From positions 1 through 64,000 of the forward strand of contig CAZHKE010000007.1 of NCBI GenBank assembly GCA_964532485.1: a stretch of 64,000 nt of DNA, given 5' to 3'. The notes below the pieces were generated by a model. It searched no databases and was not told where the DNA came from. It worked only from the letters and a program-made list of their open reading frames with translations. Below, one piece after another: positions 49,683 to 57,180 of the stretch (position 1 is its first letter; each line of letters begins with the position of its first letter). Source of the stretch: DATBSK01 sp964532485. Lineage in GTDB: Bacteria; Actinomycetota; Acidimicrobiia; IMCC26256; PALSA-555. The position numbers and the translations under genes were made by a program.

Positions 49683-50189
49683 TCAGGATTCGCCGAGCTC
49701 GTGCTCGTAGGCGGCGAGCGTGGCCGCGTCGAAGCACACGAAGCGCACGACCTCGACGTGCTCGGTGTCTGCGGCCCGGCACGTCGAGACGGCGACGTGC
49801 GTGGCCGCGTCGAGGGGGTAGCCGAAGATCCCGGTGGAGATGGCCGGGAAGGAGATCGAGGCCGCGCCGAGCTCGTCGGCGACGGCCAGGGACCGTGCGT
49901 AGGCCGACGCGAGGGCCTCGGGCTCCCCGGCATCGCCGCCGTGCCAGACCGGGCCCACGGCATGGACGATCCATCGGGCGGCGAGGGAGAACCCCGGCGT
50001 CGCCTTGGCGTCGCCCGTGGCGCAGCCACCCAGCGCGGCGCAGGCCTCGGCGAGGCCGTCGCCGGCGCGGGCGAAGATCGCGCCGCAGACGCCCGCGCCC
50101 CGGGCCAGGGCGGTGTTGGCGGCGTTGACCACGGCGTCGGTCGTCTCGGCGGTGATGTCGCCCAGGACCGCCTCGAGCCGGGGCTTCAC
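49683..50189 (-). CDS. Macro domain protein (ADP-ribose-binding)
   Basis: A 168-residue macro domain protein. It begins LEAVLGDITAETTDAVVNAANTALARGAGVCGAIF, which carries the Asp of GDIT and the Asn of NAAN used in ADP-ribose binding, and later has SFPAISTGIFGYPLDAATHVAV, the phosphate-binding loop. It likely removes ADP-ribose or acetyl-ADP-ribose. The GTG start at 50189 follows the region upstream of the whiB promoter, on the opposite strand. Confidence 0.9.
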   Translation of the reverse strand: MKPRLEAVLGDITAETTDAVVNAANTALARGAGVCGAIFARAGDGLAEACAALGGCATGDAKATPGFSLAARWIVHAVGPVWHGGDAGEPEALASAYARSLAVADELGAASISFPAISTGIFGYPLDAATHVAVSTCRAADTEHVEVVRFVCFDAATLAAYEHELGES

Positions 50190-50263
50190 GGCGCGAACGT
50201 CACGAGAATCGCGAATTTTCGGGCTGGTAACCGACACAAACCGGACAAAACGCCACGCCGCTC

Positions 50264-50299
50264 GCAAGTTTCCCTTGCACGACGGCGCTTCGAGCCGTC
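50264..50299 (+). promoter_or_regulatory. Two small stem-loops upstream of whiB
   Basis: GCAAG-TTTCC-CTTGC (50264-50278) and GACGGC-GCTTCGA-GCCGTC (50281-50299) lie in the unusually AT-rich 193-bp space before whiB. A TGTAAT box at 50313-50318 could be its -10, placing the palindromes in the promoter region. Confidence 0.35.
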
Positions 50300-50383
50300 A
50301 GCATGACACCAATGTAATTCCAGGGGCGTGATTCGGGCGGGACACGGGGATCCCGCCGGGCCGCCAACGCGAGGGGGATACCG

Positions 50384-50680
50384 GTGCAGGTGATCGAGTT
50401 CATGGAGCTAGTCCGATCGGCAGATGCCGACCCGGCGGGCCGCTGGCAGGAGCGGGCCAACTGCCTCGGGGTCGACCCCGACCTCTTCTTCCCCGAGCGG
50501 GGCGCCTCCACCCGCGAGGCCAAGGGCGTGTGCCGGGGCTGCGAGGTCCGCACCGAGTGCCTCGAGTACGCGCTCGCCCACGGCGAGAAGTTCGGCATCT
50601 GGGGCGGCCTGTCGGAGCGGGAGCGTCGCCGGGTCCGCCGCCAGCGGGCTCTCGAGCGCCGAGGCCTCGCCTCGGCCTGA
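50384..50680 (+). CDS. WhiB family transcriptional regulator (first copy)
   Basis: A 98-residue iron-sulfur regulator. Four cysteines are in place: the first in ERANCLGVDPDLFFPERG, the next pair in VCRGCEVRTEC, and the fourth in TEC. The GIWGGLSERERRR motif and basic tail for DNA or sigma binding follow. The GTG start and 98-residue length fit WhiB1/WhiB2-like proteins; the exact class is not assigned. It is preceded by a long upstream region with hairpins, suggesting regulated expression. Confidence 0.93.
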   Translation: MQVIEFMELVRSADADPAGRWQERANCLGVDPDLFFPERGASTREAKGVCRGCEVRTECLEYALAHGEKFGIWGGLSERERRRVRRQRALERRGLASA

Positions 50681-50758
50681 AGCCCCCGGCCGTCCCGGCT
50701 CGGGCCGAGGCGTCGCCTCGATCACCGCGCGTGCCGGCCGGCCACGCACGACGGAGCC

Positions 50759-51607
50759 TCACGTGCGGGCGGCCAGCCGGCCCTCGATCGTCACGTCGGT
50801 CGCCAGCCCGGCCCACTCGCGGAACTCGTCGCTGCAGCGCTCGTACTCCGCGGCCGGGACGAGGCCGACGATCTCCACTCGTGACACGTCCCAGTCGTCT
50901 CGCTCGGCAAGCCGGCGCACCTCCGTGCAGGCGGCCTCGAGCCCCGTGACGGGCAGGTCGACGAGGTTCATCGAGACCTGCACCGTGCCTTCCGACTGCA
51001 TCGCAAGGGCCAGCGCGCGCACTCCGGCCAGTCCGCCGTCGACCTCGCGCACCTGGCGCGCGATCTCGCGCGCGATGAGCAGGTCGTCGGTGTCGAGCCA
51101 GCAGTTCACCGCGATCAGCGGCGGTCGGGCACCGACGGCGACGGCACCGAGGGTCGGGTGCGGACGCATCGGGCCGATGTCGGGCGTGCGCCGGCGGAAC
51201 GCGTTCGCGCGCAGCTCGGGCAACGAGCGGCGCAGCGGATCGGCGTCGTCGTAGAAGAAGACCGGGACCGAGAGGTCGGACGCGACCCAGTCGCCGAAGG
51301 CCTGCGCCGCGGCCGCGGCGACGTCGTGGTCCTCGTCGAGCGCGCAGAACGGCACGACGTCGAGCATCCCGAACCGTGGGTGCGCGCCTTCGTGGTCGGT
51401 GAGGTCGAGCTGGGCGGCGACAGCCCGAGCCAGCGACGCGACGGCGGTCTCGGCGTCGCGCAGTCCCGGGCCGGCCAGCGTGAAGACGGACCGGTGGTGG
51501 TCGGGATCGGCGTGACGGTCGAGCAACGAGGGCCCGCACGCGTCGGCGAGCGCATCGAGGACGGCGAGGTCACGACCCTCCGACACGTTCGGCACGCTCT
51601 CCAGCAT
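50759..51607 (-). CDS. Glutamate formimidoyltransferase (FTCD N-domain type)
   Basis: A 282-residue protein of the formimidoyltransferase family, transferring a formimino group from formiminoglutamate to tetrahydrofolate in histidine breakdown. Motifs are ESVPNVSEGRDLAVLDALA at the start, DPDHHRSVFTLAG, GAHPRFGMLDVVPF and GPMRPHPTLGAVAVGARPPLIAVN. A separate cyclodeaminase is not seen. The start at 51607 gives the conserved MLESVPNVSEG N-terminus. It is divergent from the LLM gene. Confidence 0.9.
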   Translation of the reverse strand: MLESVPNVSEGRDLAVLDALADACGPSLLDRHADPDHHRSVFTLAGPGLRDAETAVASLARAVAAQLDLTDHEGAHPRFGMLDVVPFCALDEDHDVAAAAAQAFGDWVASDLSVPVFFYDDADPLRRSLPELRANAFRRRTPDIGPMRPHPTLGAVAVGARPPLIAVNCWLDTDDLLIAREIARQVREVDGGLAGVRALALAMQSEGTVQVSMNLVDLPVTGLEAACTEVRRLAERDDWDVSRVEIVGLVPAAEYERCSDEFREWAGLATDVTIEGRLAART

Positions 51608-51630
51608 CAGGACATTCTGATGCGTGTCAA

Positions 51631-51636
51631 TAGAGT
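51631..51636 (+). promoter_or_regulatory. -10 box (TAGAGT) of the LLM gene at 51646
   Basis: TAGAGT ends 9 nt before the ATG with no ribosome-binding site; probably leaderless. Confidence 0.45.
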
Positions 51637-51645
51637 GGCTCGTAC

Positions 51646-52737
51646 ATGCGCATCGGCCTCGCCCTCCCGCAGTACGACTACTCGGTCCCGGGCGAGTCGC
51701 CGCTGACGTTCCCGACCCTGGCCGAGCACGCACGGCGGGGCGAGGCCGCCGGCTACGACTCGCTCTGGCTCTCCGATCACCTCTTCCTCGACCTGGCGAA
51801 GTACGGCGCGTCGGATGAGGTCCACGGTGCCTTCGAGCCGATCGCCACGCTCGCGGCGCTCGCCGAGGTCGTGACCCGGCCCCGGCTCGGCACGCTGGTG
51901 CTCTGCGAGGCGCTGCGCCCCCCGGCGATCGCGGCGAAGGCGCTCGCGTCGCTGGATCGCATCGCCGGCGGCCGGCTCGACATCGGCCTCGGAGCCGGGT
52001 GGTACCAGCCCGAGTACGACGCCATCGGGATCCCGATGCCCACGCCGGGCGAGCGCCTCCGGCGCCTGCGGGAGTGCACCGAGATCTTCGACGGGCTGCT
52101 GGGGGGCGCGCCGTTCGACTACCACGGCGAGTTCTTCGACGTGGCCGGCGCCCGCGTCGCGCCCGCCGCGCTCCAGCAGCCGCGGCCGCCCGTCTTCATC
52201 GGGGGCAAGGGCGATCGCCTGATCGCGACCGCGGTCGCGTGCGCCGACGGTTGGAACACGTGCTGGGCCTGGACGCACGCCGACTACCGGCAGCGGCTCG
52301 ACGTCCTGGAGCGGGCGTGCGACCAGGTCGGCCGCGACCCGGCGACCGTGTGGCGCAGCCTCGGCCTCTACGCGCTCGTCGGGGAGGACGAGCGCGACCT
52401 GGCGGCGCGCTTCGAGCGGCTCCGCGCCGGCACGCCACCGGGCGTGCTCGACGCGGTCACCCTCGACGCCTGGCGGGTCGGTCGCCTCGTGGGGACGGTC
52501 GAGCAGGTCCGCGAGCAGGCCGAGCGCTGGGCCGAGCTCGGCGTCGAGACCCTCATCGTGGGGCCGGGCGCCGTGCCCTTCCAGGTGGCGAGCCTCGACG
52601 ACGTCGACGCCCTCGCCGACGCCCTCCGCCCGCTCCGGTCGGCCGCGCCCATGGGCGTCGAAGGCTCCGGGCGCAACGGGGGTAACCTCATACCTGCGCC
52701 ATCAGCATCCGGACTCTCGGGAGAGCCGCTCGCATGA
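51646..52737 (+). CDS. LLM class F420-dependent oxidoreductase
   Basis: A 363-residue luciferase-like protein: YDSLWLSDHLFLDLAKYG, RLGTLVLCEALRPPAIAAKALASLDRIAGGRLDIGLGAGWYQPEYDAIGI and QPRPPVFIGGKGDRLIATAVACADGWNTCWAW. It follows the F420-dependent glucose-6-phosphate dehydrogenase-like pattern at low similarity. The last 30 residues are a low-complexity tail. Its stop overlaps the tatA start as ATGA, so tatA expression is coupled to it. Confidence 0.9.
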   Translation: MRIGLALPQYDYSVPGESPLTFPTLAEHARRGEAAGYDSLWLSDHLFLDLAKYGASDEVHGAFEPIATLAALAEVVTRPRLGTLVLCEALRPPAIAAKALASLDRIAGGRLDIGLGAGWYQPEYDAIGIPMPTPGERLRRLRECTEIFDGLLGGAPFDYHGEFFDVAGARVAPAALQQPRPPVFIGGKGDRLIATAVACADGWNTCWAWTHADYRQRLDVLERACDQVGRDPATVWRSLGLYALVGEDERDLAARFERLRAGTPPGVLDAVTLDAWRVGRLVGTVEQVREQAERWAELGVETLIVGPGAVPFQVASLDDVDALADALRPLRSAAPMGVEGSGRNGGNLIPAPSASGLSGEPLA

Positions 52738-52904
52738 ACCTCGGGCCGACTGAGCTCATCATCATCCTGCTGATCGTCCTGCTGATCTTCGGTGGCGCCA
52801 AGCTCCCCAAGCTCGCCCGGTCGATCGGGCAGGCCCAGCAGGAGTTCAAGAAGGGCGTCGACGAAGGCGCCCAGGGGGCCGACGACGAGTCCGACAAGGC
52901 CTGA
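52734..52904 (+). CDS. tatA: TatA/TatE-type twin-arginine translocase subunit
   Basis: A 56-residue protein with one N-terminal membrane helix (ELIIILLIVLLIFGGAKLPKLA), the conserved hinge FGGAKLPKLARSIG and an amphipathic helix, then a Glu/Asp-rich tail (GADDESDKA). This is the pore-forming TatA family, exporting folded proteins. The ATG overlaps the stop of the LLM gene. It stands directly upstream of the ECF sigma gene, as tat genes often do near envelope-stress sigma loci in actinobacteria. Confidence 0.92.
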   Translation: MNLGPTELIIILLIVLLIFGGAKLPKLARSIGQAQQEFKKGVDEGAQGADDESDKA

Positions 52905-52948
52905 GGCGTCCCGGGCCACCCCTCACCGCCGCTGCTGTGGGGTGAGCG

Positions 52949-52975
52949 GGAACCGGACACGCGCATCAGTTCGTT
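52949..52975 (+). promoter_or_regulatory. ECF-type promoter (GGAACC-N17-CGTT)
   Basis: GGAACC (52949-52954) and CGTT (52972-52975) are 17 nt apart, and the ATG at 52982 follows 6 nt later. This matches SigE-like ECF promoters and suggests that the sigma gene activates itself from a leaderless mRNA. Confidence 0.6.
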
Positions 52976-52981
52976 TGTCAC

Positions 52982-53445
52982 ATGGCCGACGGGATCCCCA
53001 CCTGGGAGGAGGTCGCCCGTGATCACGGGCGCTTCCTCTACACGGTGGCCTACCGCCTGGCCGGGAACGAACAAGACGCGCAGGATCTCGTCCAGGAAGC
53101 GCTGATCCGGGTCCGCAAGGGCCTGGAGCGCTACGAACCGGGGTCCCTGGAAGGTTGGCTGGCCCGGATCGTGACGAACGTCTTCCTCGACGAGATGCGA
53201 CGCCGCAAGCGGCGTCCGACCTCCGCGCTCCCTGACGACCCCGACTGGGTGCTGCCGCCGGCGCCTGCCGCCGACGAGGCGAGCCGCGAGCTGCCCACCG
53301 ACCTGCAAGCAGCGCTTGCCGGCCTGCCCGAGGACTTCCGGGTGCCGGTCGTGCTGTGTGACGTCGCCGACCGGTCGTACGAGCAGATCGCCGCGTCGCT
53401 CGGGATCCCGGTCGGCACGGTGCGCTCACGCATCCACCGCGGGCG
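52982..53445 (+). CDS. RNA polymerase ECF sigma factor (SigE-like), C-terminus in gap
   Basis: An ECF sigma factor. Region 2 is FLYTVAYRLAGNEQDAQDLVQEALIRVRKGLERYEPGSLEGWLARIVTNVFLDEMRRRKRR; region 4 is LPEDFRVPVVLCDVADRSYEQIAASLGIPVGTVRSRIHRG. The visible 154 residues stop at the N gap, where about 30 residues are expected to be missing. It belongs to the SigE-like group by gene order (sigma, anti-sigma, RseB-like, HtrA nearby). Its promoter carries the ECF motif. Confidence 0.93.
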
Positions 53446-53545
53446 NNNNNNNNNNNNNNNNNNNNNNNNNNNNNNNNNNNNNNNNNNNNNNNNNNNNNNN
53501 NNNNNNNNNNNNNNNNNNNNNNNNNNNNNNNNNNNNNNNNNNNNN
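53446..53545. other. Assembly gap (100 N) between sigma factor and anti-sigma factor
   Basis: Exactly 100 N, covering the end of the sigma gene and the start of the anti-sigma gene. Confidence 0.99.
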
Positions 53546-53987
53546 CCTGCACGAAGACGCGCTGTCGGCCTACCTCGACGGCGAGCTGGACGCGGCGGCT
53601 CGGGCGGAGGTCGAGGGGCGCCTCGCCGAGTCGGCGGAGTGGCGAGCGATCCTCGATGAGGTGCGCGAGACGCGCGGCGCGCTGCGCGCGCTGCCGCAGG
53701 TCGACGCGGCCACGGAGTTCTGGGCCCGGGTGCTCGCCGGCGACGACGTCGTCGACCTCGGCGCCACGCGGCGCGCGAAGGAGCGACGACCGAGGGTGTG
53801 GAAGGTGGTCGCCGCGGGCGCGGCGGCCGCGGCCGTGATCGTCGTCGGCGTGATCGCGGTCCCCGAGCGCGACAAGGTCGCACCCGCAGTCGCGTCGTTC
53901 ACGAACGCCCACGCCGCACGTTCCTCCGTCAACGCCGATGTCGTGAGCAACCTCGCGTCCGTCGGCGTCCCCGGGCTCGGTCGATGA
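53546..53987 (+). CDS. Anti-sigma factor, N-terminus in gap
   Basis: The visible 146 residues begin LHEDALSAYLDGELDAAARAEVEGRLAES, the anti-sigma helical fold usually seen in RseA/ZAS proteins, followed by a membrane helix (VVAAGAAAAAVIVVGVIAV) at about 90-108 and an extracytoplasmic tail. The visible part has no cysteine, so the HxxxCxxC zinc motif is absent unless hidden in the gap. It should hold the sigma factor at the membrane. Its stop overlaps the next gene's start as ATGA. Confidence 0.85.
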
Positions 53988-54991
53988 CACGGATCGTGAG
54001 CGCGGGGCTGGGCCGGGCGGCAGTGGGAGTGGTGCTCTTCGGCGTGGCGATGCTCGCCGTCTCGAACGCGCCCGCATCCGCCGGAGCCGATCCCGAGGCA
54101 CTGCTGCGCGACGCGCGCGAGGCGTCCGAGGACGTGGCCCTCACGGGCATCGTCGAGGTGCGCTGGCGCCAGGGCGAGGGGATGCGCAGCGAGACCACCG
54201 AGGCGCGCTCTCGCCGCGGCGCCTATGTGGTCGGGCGCGGTGAGCACGTCGCGGTGGGCGCCGACGGCGCTCGCTGGGCCGCCGACGACGGCATCGCGAC
54301 CCGCTGGGGGCACATCGAGGGCGACGATCCGCCCCGGCCCGGAGCGACGTGGAACCTCTCGCTCGGCCCCGGGGCCGAGGTCGCGGGTCGCGAGGCGTAC
54401 ATGATCGTCGCGACGAACGACGACGGCGCCGCGCGGGCGCGATTCTTCGTCGACAAGGATCTGGGTCTGCTGCTGCGCCGCGACGTGCTCCAGCACGACG
54501 GCGACCTCGAGCGCTCGGTGCGCTTCACCCATCTGGCGGCCGGCGGCGGCGCGCCCGCCCTGCCGCCGGTTCCTCCCGGCGCGCCCGGGCCGACCTCGAC
54601 CGACGACGTCGGGACGCGCTTCGTGGCCCCTGAGCGTCTCGACCCCGGCTTCCGCCTGCTCGGCAAGTACGAGCACCCCGACGGGACCGTGCAGCTGTTC
54701 TACGGCGACGGGCTGTTCAGCCTCTCGATCTTCGAGCAGCCCGGGACCGTCGACTGGGGAGGGCTGCCGGACGGTGAGCGGCGGGGCACCGTCAACGGCG
54801 AGCGCGCCGCGGGCTACGCGACCCCGGCAGGCACCGTGGTGGTCTGGGGGCGTGACGACCTCGTCCTCACGGGCGTGTCGGACGCGCCACGCGACGTCGC
54901 GTACGAGGCCATCGCGGCGATCGACGGCAGCGACGACGGGTTCCTGACCGACCTCGTCGACTTCGTGCTCGGCCCGTTCGGCTGGAACTAG
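53984..54991 (+). CDS. RseB/MucB-like sigma-E regulatory protein
   Basis: A 335-residue exported protein (signal peptide MTRIVSAGLGRAAVGVVLFG..ASA) with the MucB/RseB-type pattern: LLRDAREASEDVALTGIVEVRWRQG at the N-terminal lipid-sensing-like domain and GTRFVAPERLDPGFRLLGKYEHPDGTVQLFYGDGLFSLSIFEQPG in the C-terminal half. RseB-type proteins protect the anti-sigma factor from cleavage. It overlaps the anti-sigma gene as ATGA, so the three genes form one unit. The gene ends 16 bp before the next N gap. Confidence 0.83.
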   Translation: MTRIVSAGLGRAAVGVVLFGVAMLAVSNAPASAGADPEALLRDAREASEDVALTGIVEVRWRQGEGMRSETTEARSRRGAYVVGRGEHVAVGADGARWAADDGIATRWGHIEGDDPPRPGATWNLSLGPGAEVAGREAYMIVATNDDGAARARFFVDKDLGLLLRRDVLQHDGDLERSVRFTHLAAGGGAPALPPVPPGAPGPTSTDDVGTRFVAPERLDPGFRLLGKYEHPDGTVQLFYGDGLFSLSIFEQPGTVDWGGLPDGERRGTVNGERAAGYATPAGTVVVWGRDDLVLTGVSDAPRDVAYEAIAAIDGSDDGFLTDLVDFVLGPFGWN

Positions 54992-55007
54992 CGCCCGACG
55001 GGGACGC

Positions 55008-55107
55008 NNNNNNNNNNNNNNNNNNNNNNNNNNNNNNNNNNNNNNNNNNNNNNNNNNNNNNNNNNNNNNNNNNNNNNNNNNNNNNNNNNNNNNNNNNNNN
55101 NNNNNNN
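55008..55107. other. Assembly gap (100 N), intergenic
   Basis: Exactly 100 N between the RseB-like and aquaporin genes, which are convergent. Anything in it is unknown. Confidence 0.99.
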
Positions 55108-55117
55108 GGGATGGCGC

Positions 55118-55828
55118 TCACGCCGCGTGCTCGTGCGGGACGACGACATCGCGGGCGTCGAGGTTCGGTCGCCAGTAGCGGAACAGCGCGACGGCGACAA
55201 CCGCGCCGACGACTTGCAGCGCGACGAAGGCGGGGACGTCGGCGGGCTCGATGCCGGCGAACGTGTTCGACAGCGTCCGCGCGATCGTCACCGCAGGGTT
55301 GGCGAAGCTGGTCGACGACGTGAACCAGTACGCCCCGGTGATGTAGGCCGCGACGGCGAAGGCCGCCATCTGGGGCCTGCCCGCGCGCACGACACCGAGG
55401 ATGACGACGAGGAGCCCGAACGCAGCCACGAGCTCGCCGAGCAGCACGCCGGAGGAGGAGCGGTCGTGGGTCGAGATCGTCACCGCAGGGAGCTCGAACA
55501 TGAGGTTGGCGACGACGGCGCCGACGCACCCGCCGGCGATCTGGGCCGCCACGTAGACGCCGGCCTCTCGAGTGCCCATGCCGCCGAGCATGCGGTCGGC
55601 GAGCGTGACGATCGGGTTGAAGTGGGCCCCCGAGATCGGTCCGAGGGCGAGGATCAGCGCGAGGAGGACGGCGCCGGTCGCGACGGCGTTCTCGAGGAGC
55701 TCCAGGCCGGTGTCGCCGGGGGACAGGCGCTGCGCGGCGATGCCCGAGCCGACGACGGCCGCGACGAGGAACGCGGTGCCGACGGCCTCGGCGCTCGCGC
55801 GCCGAAGCACGTCGCGCTCGTCGCTCAC
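55118..55828 (-). CDS. MIP/aquaporin family protein (arsenic-island type)
   Basis: A six-helix channel of 236 residues. The first half-loop signature is HFNPIVTLADR (NPI instead of NPA) and the second is FANPAVTIART. In bacterial arsenic operons aquaporins such as AqpS carry arsenite or methylated arsenic out of the cell. Here it is two bp downstream of an ArsI/CadI-like gene and near arsR, so an arsenic role is inferred. No ArsB/Acr3 efflux pump is visible. Confidence 0.88.
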   Translation of the reverse strand: MSDERDVLRRASAEAVGTAFLVAAVVGSGIAAQRLSPGDTGLELLENAVATGAVLLALILALGPISGAHFNPIVTLADRMLGGMGTREAGVYVAAQIAGGCVGAVVANLMFELPAVTISTHDRSSSGVLLGELVAAFGLLVVILGVVRAGRPQMAAFAVAAYITGAYWFTSSTSFANPAVTIARTLSNTFAGIEPADVPAFVALQVVGAVVAVALFRYWRPNLDARDVVVPHEHAA

Positions 55829-55829
55829 C

Positions 55830-56285
55830 TCAGCAGCAGCGAGCCTCGGAGGCCGGCGACGACGCGCAGCACATCGCGTCGCCGCCCGGCTCGACGCTGC
55901 GCAGCTCACCCGGCGCGTGCTCCACGTCGGCGAGCACCGTGTAGATCTCCCACGGCTCACCGTCGGGCGCGTCGACCCAGACCTTGTCCTGGACCGCGAA
56001 GCAGCAGGACACCTCGTCCTCGGTCGCTGTGTCCAGGCCCTCGGAGGAGAGGCGCTTCGTCGCCTCCTGGACCTCCGCGGTCGACTCGACCTCGACCCCG
56101 AGGTGGTTCAGCGAGCCCGGTGCGCCGTGGCCCTCGACGAGCACCAGCTTCAGCGGCGGGCTCTCGACGGCGAAGTTGGCGTAGCCCTCGCGCCGCTTCG
56201 CCGGACCGGTGCCGAAGAGCTTCGAGTAGAAGTCGATCGACGCCTCGAGATCGTCGACGTTGAGCGCGAGCTGGACCCTGGCCAT
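55830..56285 (-). CDS. ArsI/CadI-like VOC protein (C-As lyase / cadmium-induced)
   Basis: A 151-residue VOC protein very like the CadI/ArsI group: MARVQLALNVDDLEASIDFYSKLFGTGPAKRREGYANFAVESPPLKLVL. Vicinal Cys94-Cys95 (SCCFAVQDKVWVDAPDGEPWEIY) and His61 (NHLGVEV) and Glu113 match the metal/arsenic site of ArsI. A C-terminal Cys-rich tail (MCCASS..ARCC) is added. ArsI cleaves carbon-arsenic bonds of methylarsonous acid; CadI-type function is less clear. The ATG is preceded by AGGAGG and its promoter overlaps the ArsR operator. Confidence 0.9.
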   Translation of the reverse strand: MARVQLALNVDDLEASIDFYSKLFGTGPAKRREGYANFAVESPPLKLVLVEGHGAPGSLNHLGVEVESTAEVQEATKRLSSEGLDTATEDEVSCCFAVQDKVWVDAPDGEPWEIYTVLADVEHAPGELRSVEPGGDAMCCASSPASEARCC

Positions 56286-56302
56286 CGGTGCCTCCTGGTA
56301 GC

Positions 56303-56326
56303 ATTGACAGCGATCGATCTGTCAAT
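56303..56326. promoter_or_regulatory. Probable ArsR operator (bidirectional)
   Basis: ATTGACAG-CGATCGAT-CTGTCAAT has perfect 8-bp arms with an 8-bp spacer. The arms include TTGACA in both directions, so it could be operator and -35 for both arsR (rightward) and arsI (leftward). Confidence 0.65.
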
Positions 56327-56342
56327 GATCGCGAATGCATCG

Positions 56343-56699
56343 ATGAATGTCAATACGAGCCCGGATCCGCAGATCGTCTGCTGCCCGTCGGTGCTCGACT
56401 CGCCGCTGGACGAGGAGGCGGCCGAGGACCTGGCGAGGGCCTACACGGCGCTCGCCGATCCCGTGCGCCTCCGGCTGCTGAGCCTCGTCGCCGAGGCGGG
56501 CGAGATCTGCTCGTGCGAGCTCCTCGAGCCGCTTGGCAAGTCGCAGCCCACGATCTCGCACCACACGAAGCAGCTCGCCGAGGTCGGGCTCATCACGGGC
56601 GAGCGCCGAGGGCGATGGGTCTGGTGGCGAGTGGTGCCCGAGCGCGTCGCCGAGCTGCGCGACTCGCTCGGTGCCGGCGCCCGCGCCGACGCGGGCTGA
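56343..56699 (+). CDS. arsR: ArsR family transcriptional repressor
   Basis: A 118-residue winged-helix repressor. It has LARAYTALADPVRLRLLSLVAEAGEICSCELLEPLGKSQPTISHHTKQLAEVGLITGERRGRWVWWRV. The CSCE motif in EICSCELLEP is the classical ArsR Cys-x-Cys metal site, and VCCPSV near the N-terminus supplies two more cysteines. It should release DNA on binding arsenite or a similar metal. The ATG at 56343 (MNVNTS) is preferred over 56325, which lies within the operator. Confidence 0.93.
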   Translation: MNVNTSPDPQIVCCPSVLDSPLDEEAAEDLARAYTALADPVRLRLLSLVAEAGEICSCELLEPLGKSQPTISHHTKQLAEVGLITGERRGRWVWWRVVPERVAELRDSLGAGARADAG

Positions 56700-56717
56700 G
56701 CTCGGCGGGCGCGACCG

Positions 56718-57008
56718 TCAGCGCGCCTCGTGCAGCGGGGGTCTAGCGGGCGTGGTGAGCCGACGCTTCCGCAGGATCCGTCGGCGCTCACGTTCCGAGC
56801 ACCCACCCCACACCCCGTGGTCGATCCGGAACGTGAGGGCGTACTCCAGGCACTCGGCCTTCACCGGGCACTCGGCGCAGATCCGCCGAGCCCGCTCGAC
56901 CCCCACCCCGTCGGAGGGGAAGAACTCGGAGGGGCTCAGCGAGCGGCAGCGGCCGTGGTGCATCCACGGTGGGGTGTGGTGGTCGGCCCGCCCGAACGCA
57001 TCGTCCAT
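56718..57008 (-). CDS. WhiB family transcriptional regulator (second copy)
   Basis: A 96-residue WhiB protein. Four Cys are present: one in HHGRCRSLSPSEFFPSDG and then in ICAECPVKAEC. It has HGVWGGCSERERRRILRKRR, with an unusual extra Cys within the usual GVWGG-T/L-SERERR motif. The start ATG lies 12 nt after an ECF-like CGTT, suggesting control by an ECF sigma factor, possibly the one encoded at 52982. Confidence 0.92.
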   Translation of the reverse strand: MDDAFGRADHHTPPWMHHGRCRSLSPSEFFPSDGVGVERARRICAECPVKAECLEYALTFRIDHGVWGGCSERERRRILRKRRLTTPARPPLHEAR

Positions 57009-57020
57009 AGTCGAGAGTTG

Positions 57021-57046
57021 AACGTCCGGCGCCCGAGCCCGGTTCC
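57021..57046 (-). promoter_or_regulatory. ECF-type promoter of the second whiB (GGAACC-N16-CGTT)
   Basis: On the minus strand GGAACC (57046-57041) and CGTT (57024-57021) are 16 nt apart, close to the sigma gene's own promoter (17 nt). Confidence 0.5.
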
Positions 57047-57180
57047 CGGCATCTGCCGACGTCGGGGCAAGGTCCGGGGCGTGGGATGCTGGGCAGGCTC
57101 TCACCGGAGTCTCAGGCACCCCTGGGACGATGGACGGGCACCGCCCGTCTGAGACCCCCTCCATGATCGGGAGCCACGCG

